Shown one piece after another: positions 1-6,223 of a stretch of 6,864 nt of DNA; within the stretch, counting starts at the first letter, position 1, and the number at the start of each line of letters is the position of its first letter. The translations under genes were made by a program, and so were the position numbers. The stretch is from Synergistaceae bacterium UBA1358 (GTDB lineage Bacteria; Synergistota; Synergistia; Synergistales; Synergistaceae), in assembly GCA_002306075.1 (NCBI GenBank), contig DBRW01000044.1:1-6864 (forward strand), read 5' to 3'. A model generated the notes under the pieces. It had not been told where the DNA came from and ran no database searches. It saw only the letters and a program-made list of their open reading frames with translations.

Positions 1-116
1 CGAACTTGATTGTACTCTATCAAGCCGCGAAGGCTAAAAGGCGGCAGGAGGTATTTCCTAAAGACTGCCAGAAAGCCTTTGAAATGGGAGTCAGATTTGC
101 GAGCAAGTCCAGGTAA
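1..116 (+). CDS. C-terminal end of an unrecognised protein (5' partial)
   Basis: One plus-strand frame is open from the window edge (first complete codon at base 3) to a TAA at 114-116, giving 37 residues that begin NLIVLYQAAK and end RFASKSR. The tail is basic (several Lys and Arg) with one Cys, looks helical, and contains no motif I can assign to a family. Two things support a real gene end. The other two plus-strand frames are closed early by TGA or TAA, and a strong intrinsic terminator begins 25 bases after the stop. The gene converges on the ABC operon and is probably unrelated to it. The function cannot be judged from so short a piece. Confidence 0.6.
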   Translation, partial: NLIVLYQAAKAKRRQEVFPKDCQKAFEMGVRFASKSR

Positions 117-140
117 GTTTTGACGGATCGATAAACAAAT

Positions 141-170
141 AAAAAGCCGCCTTCAAAGGGCGGCTTTTTT
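141..170. terminator. Bidirectional intrinsic terminator between convergent genes
   Basis: An inverted repeat pairs AAAAAGCCGCC (141-151) with GGCGGCTTTTT (159-169) around a 7-base loop. The GC stem is GCCGCC/GGCGGC. On the plus strand it is followed by a run of six T, ending the partial gene that stops at 116. On the minus strand the A-run becomes a T-run followed by AT-rich sequence, ending the ABC operon whose last stop codon is at 195-197. One hairpin therefore serves both convergent units. Confidence 0.93.
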
Positions 171-194
171 ATGTCTCTTTGCTGTCGAAAGGGT

Positions 195-698
195 TCATTC
201 CGAGATTGGAGGTTCCTCCATCCCGGCTTCGGGGATCTCCTCTGTCGCTGCCTCCGTTGATGTCTCGGGCTCCGGAGCCTGTGTCATGGTCCCGGGCAGA
301 GGCAGGTATACATCCGGCGCTTTTTCCGCAACTGCCGGGACGGATATCATCACAGAAGAGGCCTTTCCTAAATCAAGGACTCTTTCCTCCGTCCTGAGGA
401 CTTCGTCAGAATCCTCATCAACTATCTCCACTTTGATCGTATGTCTGGGACCGGTCACTTTGACCATGTCCCTCTCTTTGGCGTAGAGTTCGATCTGTTT
501 GTCAGTATCCCCGTTGACTGTGATCCTGACAAACTCGGCAGCTTCATAAGTCTGTCCGCCTATATTGACTGTCTTGTTGTCGAGAAGCACCTCGTGTTCC
601 TTTCCGTAATAATAGAGCAAGAAGCCCAGGGCAACAAGGAGCGCCAGAAGGACCAGCCTTATCACCAGCCTCTTCTTGTTGACGGTTCCGTTGTTCAT
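195..698 (-). CDS. Small membrane-anchored protein, possibly DUF6672-type, last gene of the ABC operon
   Basis: This encodes 167 residues. A short basic start (MNNGTVNKKR) leads into one hydrophobic span at about residues 11-31, so it should be anchored by its N-terminus with the rest outside the membrane. Residues 35-125 alternate in a beta-strand-like way and carry many charged residues. The tail from about 138 is rich in Pro, Glu and Thr and strongly acidic, suggesting a disordered end. No catalytic motif or Cys pair is visible. The ATG at 698 follows a G-rich ribosome site (GGGGGGAGG) and lies 3 bases after the stop of the permease gene, so it is probably translationally coupled. I recall a small uncharacterised family, DUF6672, in such operons; that assignment is from memory. 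The role is unknown. A permease accessory subunit or a tether for the binding protein is possible. Confidence 0.82.
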   Translation of the reverse strand: MNNGTVNKKRLVIRLVLLALLVALGFLLYYYGKEHEVLLDNKTVNIGGQTYEAAEFVRITVNGDTDKQIELYAKERDMVKVTGPRHTIKVEIVDEDSDEVLRTEERVLDLGKASSVMISVPAVAEKAPDVYLPLPGTMTQAPEPETSTEAATEEIPEAGMEEPPISE

Positions 699-701
699 GG
701 C

Positions 702-1805
702 CTATTCCTCCCCCCTGAGGCTCCTGCGGGCCTCCGCCTTTGCCCTCATCCTTCTCCATGCGTGGAGTACGAGCGCAAGCGCGATTATGCCGTAGGAGAC
801 GAACACCCTGAAGTACTCGCCAAGCTGGGCCTGTCCGATGAGCTCTTTACCCGCCATCGGGGAGACAACGAACATGAGGTGGAAGAGGATGACTCCCACA
901 AAGACGTTCGTGATCGTGGCCCTGCTGACAGAGGCTCCGCCTATGAGGATGGCGGCTATGGCGAACATGCCTGCCTGTTCGTGGCTGTTGTATGTGTTCA
1001 TGGTGCCTATGTTCTGGAGGAATATTATCTGTCCATAGCAGGCAAGAATCGTCGAGATGAGTATCGCTATTATCCTCGTCCTTTCGACGGGGATGCCTGC
1101 CTCTTCGGCAACCTTCATGTCCTGCCCGAGCGCCCTCATGTCCTGTCCGATCTTCGTCTTCCTGAACCAGACGATGAAGAGGCAGAACATCCCTATGAAA
1201 ATGAATGTCGCGAGCGGTACGTCGATACCGGAGATCCTGAAGGGGATCAGGTTGTCAAGCGCGTGCCTGACCCCGGTAAGGTTGATGGCGTTCCTGATGC
1301 CGTATCCTCTCGAGAGGACGAGCTGCGGGTTGGATATCGGGATGAGCTTGCCCATCGTGTAGAGGACTATCAGCTGGTAGACTCCGTTGACGAAGAATCC
1401 CAGGATATAGGACGTGACCATCTCTCTGCCCTTGGCCTTGTTGAGCACGGCTCCGCATATGTACCCGAGGACGACCGCTATCGGGGTCCCGATCAACGCT
1501 GCGAGGGCCATCCCGGAGACGCCGGACACAGCCCAGTCTGTAACGAATATCAGACCGATCTGCCCGGCCATAGCACCGAGGACCATTCCGAAGTTCAGCC
1601 CCATCCCAGCCAGTATCGGTATGAGAAGGGAGAGGACGAGGAAGGAGTTCCTTGCAAGCCTTGTCAGCATCTCCTGTATCAGGTAAGTGCCAGAGAAGCC
1701 GGAGATGGGTATCGCAATTGCAGAGAGTCCTATGAAGATTATGGGGACGGCGTTGTTCGCAAGTATGTTTTTGAGGTTCATCGAACCTTTGTTCCTGTCG
1801 GCCAT
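702..1805 (-). CDS. ABC importer permease, BPD_transp_2 family (second permease)
   Basis: This 367-residue protein is highly hydrophobic, with roughly ten predicted membrane spans (near 20-38, 53-70, 73-90, 97-120, 129-150, 197-215, 244-266, 276-296, 298-315 and 332-352). Between spans lies the cytoplasmic coupling segment at 215-240 (RKTKIGQDMRALG, then AEEAGIPV), which in this family contacts the ATPase. The conserved ILIGGASVSRAT stretch at 286-297 also marks the family shared by ribose, nucleoside and branched-chain amino acid importers. Its length is typical. It shares GLNFG near 69-73 and the GGAS block with the neighbouring permease, so the two are paralogues likely to pair as a heterodimer. 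The ATG overlaps the preceding TAA by one base (TAATG). A second ATG at residue 9, behind an AAAGG, is an alternative start. The C-terminus is short, basic and cytoplasmic. Confidence 0.95.
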   Translation of the reverse strand: MADRNKGSMNLKNILANNAVPIIFIGLSAIAIPISGFSGTYLIQEMLTRLARNSFLVLSLLIPILAGMGLNFGMVLGAMAGQIGLIFVTDWAVSGVSGMALAALIGTPIAVVLGYICGAVLNKAKGREMVTSYILGFFVNGVYQLIVLYTMGKLIPISNPQLVLSRGYGIRNAINLTGVRHALDNLIPFRISGIDVPLATFIFIGMFCLFIVWFRKTKIGQDMRALGQDMKVAEEAGIPVERTRIIAILISTILACYGQIIFLQNIGTMNTYNSHEQAGMFAIAAILIGGASVSRATITNVFVGVILFHLMFVVSPMAGKELIGQAQLGEYFRVFVSYGIIALALVLHAWRRMRAKAEARRSLRGEE

Positions 1806-2851
1806 TATCTCTTCACCATCACTTTCCTGGTGAGGGCGTAGAGGATCATTCCGTTGCTGACTATGATCCTTATGACCTCAGACATGTCTGTCTGCATGAC
1901 GCTGTTGATGACCGACGGCGTCATCGTGAGTATGCCCTGGAAGAGGAACGTGCCGACGAGGACGTTCATCATAGAGGCCTTGTTGACCGAAGCTCCGCCA
2001 AGGAGTATGGCTGCGACCGCCGGGAAGGCCATGTAGAAGGGACCCATATAGAGCTGGATGAAACCGAAGCTCTGTTCGTATACGAGTATCCCTATGGCGC
2101 CCAGCACAGTCGAAAGGACCACGGAGATCGTGCGCATCTTGTCGACGTCGATCCCCGATGCCCTCGCGAATTCAGGGTTGGAACCGACTGCTGTTATGGC
2201 AGTGCCCGTTTTTGTCCTAAAGAATCCCCAGACCAGAAAGACCATGAGCCCGAAGAAGAGGTACATCCCCACCGGGATATAGAAGAACTGTCCTATCTGT
2301 ATGTGGAGATACTTGCTCAGCGCGTTTAGCCAGAAGCCCTCAACGCTTATCGTGGTCCTGAGTCCCGAGCCTCCGTAGCCCCATATCATCGTCGGGCTTG
2401 TGTAGGGCAGGAGGAGCCACGCCATGCACATGAGGGCGACGGACGAGAAGCCTACGTAGGTAGCTATCATCATTTCGTCCCCCTTGACCCTGTTCAGCAG
2501 TTGTCCGTACATCCAGCCGAAGACCACCGCGAGCGGGACCGCTATCGCCATTGCGATGAGGAAGCCGATGCCTCCGGTGATGCCTATCTGGATGGAGGTC
2601 ACGGCTCCGAGAAGTCCCGCGATTATCCCGAGCGGAAGTCCGAAGTTGAGTCCGCATCCGGATTGGACCATCGGGACCATGGCAAGCACAAGCACCCCGT
2701 TCATCCCGACACGCACCAGGGTGTCTGAGAGCGATGCGTCCAGGCGGACTCCGACGAACGGAGCCGCGATGAAGAGCGATAACAGAAAGAGCCCTATTAT
2801 TATCCTGGGCCATCCTGCGTTTTCAATGAATGACTGCAGTTTTTCTTTCAT
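1805..2851 (-). CDS. ABC importer permease, BPD_transp_2 family (first permease)
   Basis: This 348-residue polytopic protein is the partner of the downstream permease. Hydrophobic spans lie near 15-34, 50-64, 70-88, 94-116, 128-150, 190-211, 240-258, 272-287, 294-311 and 325-340. The coupling segment at 212-236 reads RTKTGTAITAVGSNPEFAR then ASGIDV, the classic BPD_transp_2 form. AILLGGASVNKAS follows at 281-293. I chose the ATG at 2851 because AGGTG lies 6 bases before it, leaving a 2-base gap after the ATPase stop. A GTG three codons upstream (2860) would overlap the ATPase gene and is less likely. Two different permeases with a single double-domain ATPase resemble BMP/nucleoside-type importers more than ribose importers, which use two copies of one permease. 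The substrate cannot be read from the sequence. Confidence 0.95.
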   Translation of the reverse strand: MKEKLQSFIENAGWPRIIIGLFLLSLFIAAPFVGVRLDASLSDTLVRVGMNGVLVLAMVPMVQSGCGLNFGLPLGIIAGLLGAVTSIQIGITGGIGFLIAMAIAVPLAVVFGWMYGQLLNRVKGDEMMIATYVGFSSVALMCMAWLLLPYTSPTMIWGYGGSGLRTTISVEGFWLNALSKYLHIQIGQFFYIPVGMYLFFGLMVFLVWGFFRTKTGTAITAVGSNPEFARASGIDVDKMRTISVVLSTVLGAIGILVYEQSFGFIQLYMGPFYMAFPAVAAILLGGASVNKASMMNVLVGTFLFQGILTMTPSVINSVMQTDMSEVIRIIVSNGMILYALTRKVMVKR

Positions 2852-2853
2852 GA

Positions 2854-4485
2854 TCAGCACCTGCCGTTCCCTGCGGGGACAGGTTCGGCGAGCCCTTCCC
2901 CGACGTGTCCGAGCATCAGGAGACCGAATTCCTCAGCCGGAGAACATGCCGGCAGTATGCCCGATACCCTTCCCTCGTTGATTATAGCTATCCTGTCGCA
3001 GACGGACCTGAGTTCTTCAAGCTCCGAGGATGTCATTATTATCGTCGTCCCGGACTCTTCGTTGACTCTCCTGAGGGTGTCAAGGACTAGTTTCTTCGCC
3101 CCTACGTCGATGCCCCTGGTGGGTTCCGAGACAAAGAGTATTTCAGGTGCGACTGCGAAGGCCTTTGCAAGGCATACCTTCTGCTGGTTGCCTCCCGAAA
3201 GCTCGACAGCCCTCTGTTTGGGTCCCGTGCAGCGGATCTCCAGCGCTTTGATGAAATCTTCCGTGCATTTTGTAACTGCTTTGTCGTCGCGCCACTTGAT
3301 CAGGCCGCCGAAGAGCTTTTTGATGAACTTCTCCTGGATCTGCATGGCAGTGAAAGTGATATTCCAGTCTATGCCTTCATCGAGGAGCAGGCCGACTCCC
3401 CTGCGGTCCTCGGAAACGAAGGCCATTCCTTCGTTAAGCGAGGCTGCGGGATCGTTTAGTTTGATCTCCTTGCCCCTTACGAAGACCTTTCCTCCTGAAA
3501 TATAGAGGCCCATTATGCCGTTTGGAATGCCGACCTTGCCCTGGCCCGCAAGTCCTCCGAGACCGAATATCTCGCCGCGGCGGACCTCGATGGAAACATC
3601 CCTGACCGTCTCGCCGGGCATGTCCACCCACAGATGCTCTGTTTTGAGGATGACATCACCGCACGTTCTCTCTTTTCCTTCGTCCGGACAGGCCTCACCG
3701 GAGATCTGCCTGCCGACCATCCAGCTCGCTATCTGCCTTACGTTCGTATTCTCGGTCCTGGCCTCCTGAATGACCCTTCCGTCCCTCAGGACGACGATCT
3801 TGTCACAGAGGTCGATGATCTCCTGCAGTCTGTGGGAGATGAATATTATGGCAATGCCCTGGGCAGCGAGCTTCTTCAGTGCATCTATCAGCACCGTGGC
3901 CTCAGATTCGGCAAGAACAGCCGTAGGCTCGTCCAGGACAAGAAGCCTCGTCTTCTGCCTGTCTATCTCCCGCGCGATCTCCGTGAACTGTTTGTGACCG
4001 ACGGGCATTTCGCTGATGAGGGTGTCGGGGTCAAGAGCCACCCCAAGGGTATCTATGGCCTTTTCGGCCCTTTTCTGCATGTCCTGTCTGTCAAGTGTCT
4101 TGAACCTGTCTCCGAAGACTTCCACGAGCGGATTGTATTTCATTGATTCCCTGTTGAGAAGGATGTTCTCTGTGGCAGTAAATCCAGGTATAAGTGAAAA
4201 TTCCTGGTGGACCATTCCTATACCCGCTTCAAGCGCGTCAAAGGGATCCTTGAACGTTTTCTCCTCCCCGTCGATAAATATCTTCCCTTCGTATCCGCCG
4301 GTCTCCTGGATCACCGACATACCGAAGAGGATGTTCATCAGAGTCGACTTGCCTGCTCCGTTTTCACCGACCAGGCCCATTATTTCCCCGGGCATCAGTG
4401 AAAAACTTACATCGTAGAGGACTCTGTTTCCGAAGAACTCTTTGCCGATGTTCTCCATCTTAAGGAGTGGTACTCCTTCGGGCAT
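2854..4485 (-). CDS. Double-domain ABC transporter ATPase (sugar/nucleoside importer type)
   Basis: This cytoplasmic protein of 543 residues carries two nucleotide-binding domains, the usual layout of RbsA/MglA/NupA-like ATPases. Domain 1 has Walker A GENGAGKST (40-48), a Q-loop HQEF (Q94), a divergent signature MPVGH (160-164), Walker B LLVLDEP (181-187) and the switch His in ISHR (H218). Domain 2 has a weakened Walker A, GLAGQGKV (311-318), an intact signature LSGGNQQ (429-435), a Walker B reading SEPTRGID with Ser453 where Asp is normal, and SSELEEL (486-492) in place of the H-loop. The intact site therefore pairs domain 1 Walker motifs with the domain 2 signature. The start is set at the ATG at 4485, with GAGGTG 6 bases upstream. 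A GTG at 4494 keeps the frame open but has no ribosome site. It energises the two permeases encoded directly downstream. Confidence 0.96.
   Translation of the reverse strand: MPEGVPLLKMENIGKEFFGNRVLYDVSFSLMPGEIMGLVGENGAGKSTLMNILFGMSVIQETGGYEGKIFIDGEEKTFKDPFDALEAGIGMVHQEFSLIPGFTATENILLNRESMKYNPLVEVFGDRFKTLDRQDMQKRAEKAIDTLGVALDPDTLISEMPVGHKQFTEIAREIDRQKTRLLVLDEPTAVLAESEATVLIDALKKLAAQGIAIIFISHRLQEIIDLCDKIVVLRDGRVIQEARTENTNVRQIASWMVGRQISGEACPDEGKERTCGDVILKTEHLWVDMPGETVRDVSIEVRRGEIFGLGGLAGQGKVGIPNGIMGLYISGGKVFVRGKEIKLNDPAASLNEGMAFVSEDRRGVGLLLDEGIDWNITFTAMQIQEKFIKKLFGGLIKWRDDKAVTKCTEDFIKALEIRCTGPKQRAVELSGGNQQKVCLAKAFAVAPEILFVSEPTRGIDVGAKKLVLDTLRRVNEESGTTIIMTSSELEELRSVCDRIAIINEGRVSGILPACSPAEEFGLLMLGHVGEGLAEPVPAGNGRC
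4462..4478 (-). other. Perfect short inverted repeat near the start of the ATPase gene
   Basis: On the coding strand AAGGAGT and ACTCCTT are separated by ACC, giving a 7-bp stem with a 3-base loop inside codons 3-8 of the ATPase. The left arm is itself a Shine-Dalgarno-like AAGGAG, and an in-frame ATG (4458, codon 10) lies 14 bases after it. That gap is long for an active start, so it is probably not the main initiation site. Folding could still affect ribosome loading. It may equally be chance. Confidence 0.4.
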
Positions 4486-4611
4486 CCGCTTCACCTCATT
4501 TTCTTAACGCTAAATAAACATTTGCTTCTTTATGCAACAGCGAAACTATATTCTAACAACAATACAGAAAGAAAGCTAGGAGCAAATGCCTCACATCATC
4601 AACACCATAAT

Positions 4612-4643
4612 ATTATACACTTAATTATTCTATGTATTATCAA
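4612..4643 (-). promoter_or_regulatory. Possible internal promoter upstream of the ATPase gene
   Basis: In the AT-rich gap between the binding-protein terminator and the ATPase start, the minus strand carries a perfect TATAAT (4617 down to 4612). A TTGATA (4643 down to 4638) lies upstream with a 20-base spacer, longer than the usual 17. If used, transcription would begin about 120 bases before the ATPase start and bypass the terminator at 4656-4700. AT-rich DNA produces such hexamers by chance, so this is tentative. The rest of the 249-base gap shows no open frame worth calling. Confidence 0.35.
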
Positions 4644-4655
4644 TACATTCGCAGC

Positions 4656-4700
4656 AAAAAACCGGATAAGCCCTTTTTAAAATGGCTGTATCCGGTTTTT
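4656..4700 (-). terminator. Intrinsic terminator or attenuator after the binding-protein gene
   Basis: A 12-bp perfect stem pairs AAAAACCGGATA (4657-4668) with TATCCGGTTTTT (4689-4700). Four more pairs, AGCC (4669-4672) with GGCT (4684-4687), extend it after a one-base bulge, leaving an 11-base AT-rich loop. Read on the minus strand the hairpin ends in a run of six T (4661 down to 4656). It begins 34 bases after the TAG of the DUF3798 gene and precedes the ATPase gene by about 170 bases. It should stop or reduce transcription between the two, as is common where more binding protein than transporter is needed. Confidence 0.9.
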
Positions 4701-4734
4701 GCCGCTTCTTATTTATATTGCTCTTTTGTTCATT

Positions 4735-5928
4735 CTATTTTATCGTCAGGTATTTTTCCGGAACTGCTTCGTCCGTAGCTTTCATGTAGCCCTTGCCGAA
4801 TACATAAGTATCCTGGTAGACAAGGGTCAGCTTCTTATTCTTGATCCCCTTTGCCACATCGAAGTACGGTGCTCCGTTCCACGCTGCGCCGGGGGTGAAC
4901 TTGTCATAGCACTTCCAGAGGTCTTTGAGGTTGTAAAGCTTGGCTTTGCCCTCGACTATCCGTTTGCCGTATTCGGCCAGCGCACAGGTCGTGCTCCATC
5001 CGTATGAGTAGGCCCATGTCCCCATCCTGCCCTTGCCGCCTGCCTTGACGACTGCGGCTTCGACTTTTTTAACTATTGCGGGCCAGTTGCCTGCCTCTTT
5101 GGTGAGGTCTATCCCGAAAGCTCCCGGATAGCCCATGAGCGGTGACGGAAGGTCAGGCTCTACAAATATCGCGCCATACTTTGCGACCTGTTTGAGCAGG
5201 GGTTCGGTCTGTGCGTCGTTTGTGCAGAAGAAAGCCGTGTCTTTGCCGTATTTGTTCACCCATGCCGGCGTCTTTTCAAGGATGAACTGCTGGGCTCCGG
5301 CTACGCCTACGTCGCTGGTCGGGTCAGGTGCGCTCTCGAATGCAAATTTAAGACCGAGGTCTTTGCATGCCTGCTCCATTATTGCGCGCCGTCTTGAAAG
5401 GAGCTCATAGCTCATGTGACGCGGGAAGGAGATATGCACGAATGTTTTCGCCCCAAGTTTTTTGGCTGTGTTGATTATCAGGTATCCGCGCATTATGTTG
5501 TCTACGCCTATTGAAAAGTCTGCAGTGCTTGTAATTACAGCAGGGTCTTCCTGGGGTTCGCCTGCAAAGCAGAGGACGTCAGGGCGTTTCTCCTTGACTC
5601 TGCGGAATGCCTCTGTTGTTCCCGGAATAGCGTCATCGACCACTATGACCTTGACTTTCGGGTCGTCTGCAAGCCCTACTATCTGGGATATGGTGGTCTC
5701 CATTTCAGACATGAAATTGTCAGGCATAGTTACGTGACGGATCATTCCGCCGTTAGCTACGTCACCATACTCCTTGATAAGCCTTTCCGCCCCGCGGTAT
5801 GTATCCTCCGCCTGTGAGACCGTCAGCGTAGCTACGCCGATGTGAAATGGCGCGGCAGCAAAGGCAGAACCACAGAAAACAAGGGCAAAGACCAGCGCAA
5901 CCGCAAAACAAACCGCATGTTTCTTCAT
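4735..5928 (-). CDS. Secreted DUF3798-family substrate-binding protein of the ABC importer
   Basis: This 397-residue protein opens with a clear signal peptide: MKKH, a hydrophobic core (residues 6-18) and a likely cleavage after SAFA at residue 24. A Cys at 19 follows Phe, which does not fit a lipobox. The mature start, FHIGVATLTVSQAEDTYRGA, begins a periplasmic-binding-like alternating fold. VKVIVVDDAIPGT (92-104), a likely hinge strand near 161-168 (KTFVHISF) and TAFFCTNDAQTEP (231-243) resemble two-lobed sugar/BMP-type binding proteins. Overall it matches my memory of DUF3798 (PF12683), whose ligand is not known. Length is within the family range. The ATG at 5928 was chosen because AGGAGG (5937-5942) lies 8 bases upstream and the signal peptide starts there, although the frame stays open to 6057. 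It is the first gene of the operon and followed by a terminator, as expected for an abundant binding protein. Confidence 0.93.
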   Translation of the reverse strand: MKKHAVCFAVALVFALVFCGSAFAAAPFHIGVATLTVSQAEDTYRGAERLIKEYGDVANGGMIRHVTMPDNFMSEMETTISQIVGLADDPKVKVIVVDDAIPGTTEAFRRVKEKRPDVLCFAGEPQEDPAVITSTADFSIGVDNIMRGYLIINTAKKLGAKTFVHISFPRHMSYELLSRRRAIMEQACKDLGLKFAFESAPDPTSDVGVAGAQQFILEKTPAWVNKYGKDTAFFCTNDAQTEPLLKQVAKYGAIFVEPDLPSPLMGYPGAFGIDLTKEAGNWPAIVKKVEAAVVKAGGKGRMGTWAYSYGWSTTCALAEYGKRIVEGKAKLYNLKDLWKCYDKFTPGAAWNGAPYFDVAKGIKNKKLTLVYQDTYVFGKGYMKATDEAVPEKYLTIK

Positions 5929-5969
5929 CAAGTACGCCTCCTGTAATGTTTGAAGATAGGAGTTTTCTG

Positions 5970-5985
5970 ACAGGAAAGCTCCTGT
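5970..5985 (-). other. Small hairpin in the leader of the binding-protein gene
   Basis: ACAGGA (5970-5975) and TCCTGT (5980-5985) form a 6-bp inverted repeat with a 4-base loop in the presumed 5' leader, about 40 bases upstream of the start codon and 28 bases before the AGGAGG ribosome site. It does not cover the ribosome site. It could stabilise the message or be a protein-binding site. No riboswitch class I recognise is visible in the leader. Confidence 0.35.
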
Positions 5986-6035
5986 GTGACAGAGGCAGTT
6001 CTCCGATAAAAAAACCAGAGATGCTGCACGTAATA

Positions 6036-6064
6036 ATGGTATTCCCGCGGTATCCATAAGTCAA
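6036..6064 (-). promoter_or_regulatory. Likely promoter of the DUF3798-ABC operon
   Basis: The minus strand carries TTGACT (6064 down to 6059) and TACCAT (6041 down to 6036), separated by exactly 17 bases. The match to the sigma-70 consensus is 5 of 6 and 4 of 6. Transcription would start near 6029, giving a leader of about 100 bases before the ATG at 5928. It is the best-spaced pair I found on this strand of the divergent region. Confidence 0.5.
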
Positions 6065-6094
6065 TACAAAATGAAGCGCCCATGGCTCACTTTA

Positions 6095-6128
6095 CCATAT
6101 GGATAATAAGGTCCCCAAGTAGTATGAT
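6095..6128 (+). promoter_or_regulatory. Possible M24 peptidase promoter with an overlapping palindrome
   Basis: TGGATA (6100-6105, 4 of 6) and TATGAT (6123-6128, 5 of 6) are 17 bases apart on the plus strand, about 95 bases before the TTG start at 6224. The 8-bp palindrome CCATATGG (6095-6102) overlaps the -35 box and could be an operator core. A second -10-like TATAAC at 6176-6181 has only a poor -35 partner. The two divergent -35 boxes are about 35 bases apart, so one regulator could serve both directions. Confidence 0.38.
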
Positions 6129-6185
6129 AAACAAAAGGAATCTGACAGAAGTTTCGCCAGCCCCTGCATGATTTTTATAACAGGT

Positions 6186-6196
6186 CCGCAGTGCGG
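6186..6196. promoter_or_regulatory. Short GC-rich palindrome before the peptidase gene
   Basis: CCGCA (6186-6190) and TGCGG (6192-6196) flank a single G, forming an 11-base dyad in otherwise AT-rich DNA, 15 bases before the GGAGGG ribosome site. The one-base centre rules out a normal RNA hairpin, so a DNA operator half-site pair is the more natural reading. It is short enough to be chance. Confidence 0.25.
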
Positions 6197-6223
6197 CAGA
6201 TCTTAGATTTCGGAGGGATAAAT

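Noticed and set aside
441..1841. A 466-codon open frame on the plus strand, antisense to the small anchored protein and the second permease
   Set aside because: Its product is an implausible mix rich in Asp, Glu, Arg, His and Tyr with no domain or membrane logic, it has no good ribosome site, and it mirrors the codon pattern of the minus-strand genes, whose products match known families.
2852..2860. GTG start of the first permease at 2860
   Set aside because: It overlaps the ATPase stop. The ATG at 2851 has AGGTG at 6-base spacing, so it is the simpler choice, though the GTG is not excluded.
4486..4494. GTG start of the ATPase gene at 4494
   Set aside because: No ribosome site precedes it, and the GTG itself is part of the GAGGTG that serves the ATG at 4485.
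4519..4588. Inverted octamer CATTTGCT / AGCAAATG in the gap before the ATPase gene
   Set aside because: The arms are about 54 bases apart in AT-rich DNA and only 8 bases long, which is easily chance and unlikely to form a stable fold.
5929..6036. Possible riboswitch in the leader of the binding-protein gene
   Set aside because: The leader is only about 100 bases, contains a single 6-bp hairpin and no conserved core of a class I know, and has no terminator or anti-terminator pair before the start codon.
5929..6057. N-terminal extension of the DUF3798 protein to an ATG at 6057
   Set aside because: It would bury the signal peptide 43 residues inside the protein and put the start upstream of the strong AGGAGG at 5937-5942, and it would overlap the leader hairpin. 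The ATG at 5928 explains both signals.
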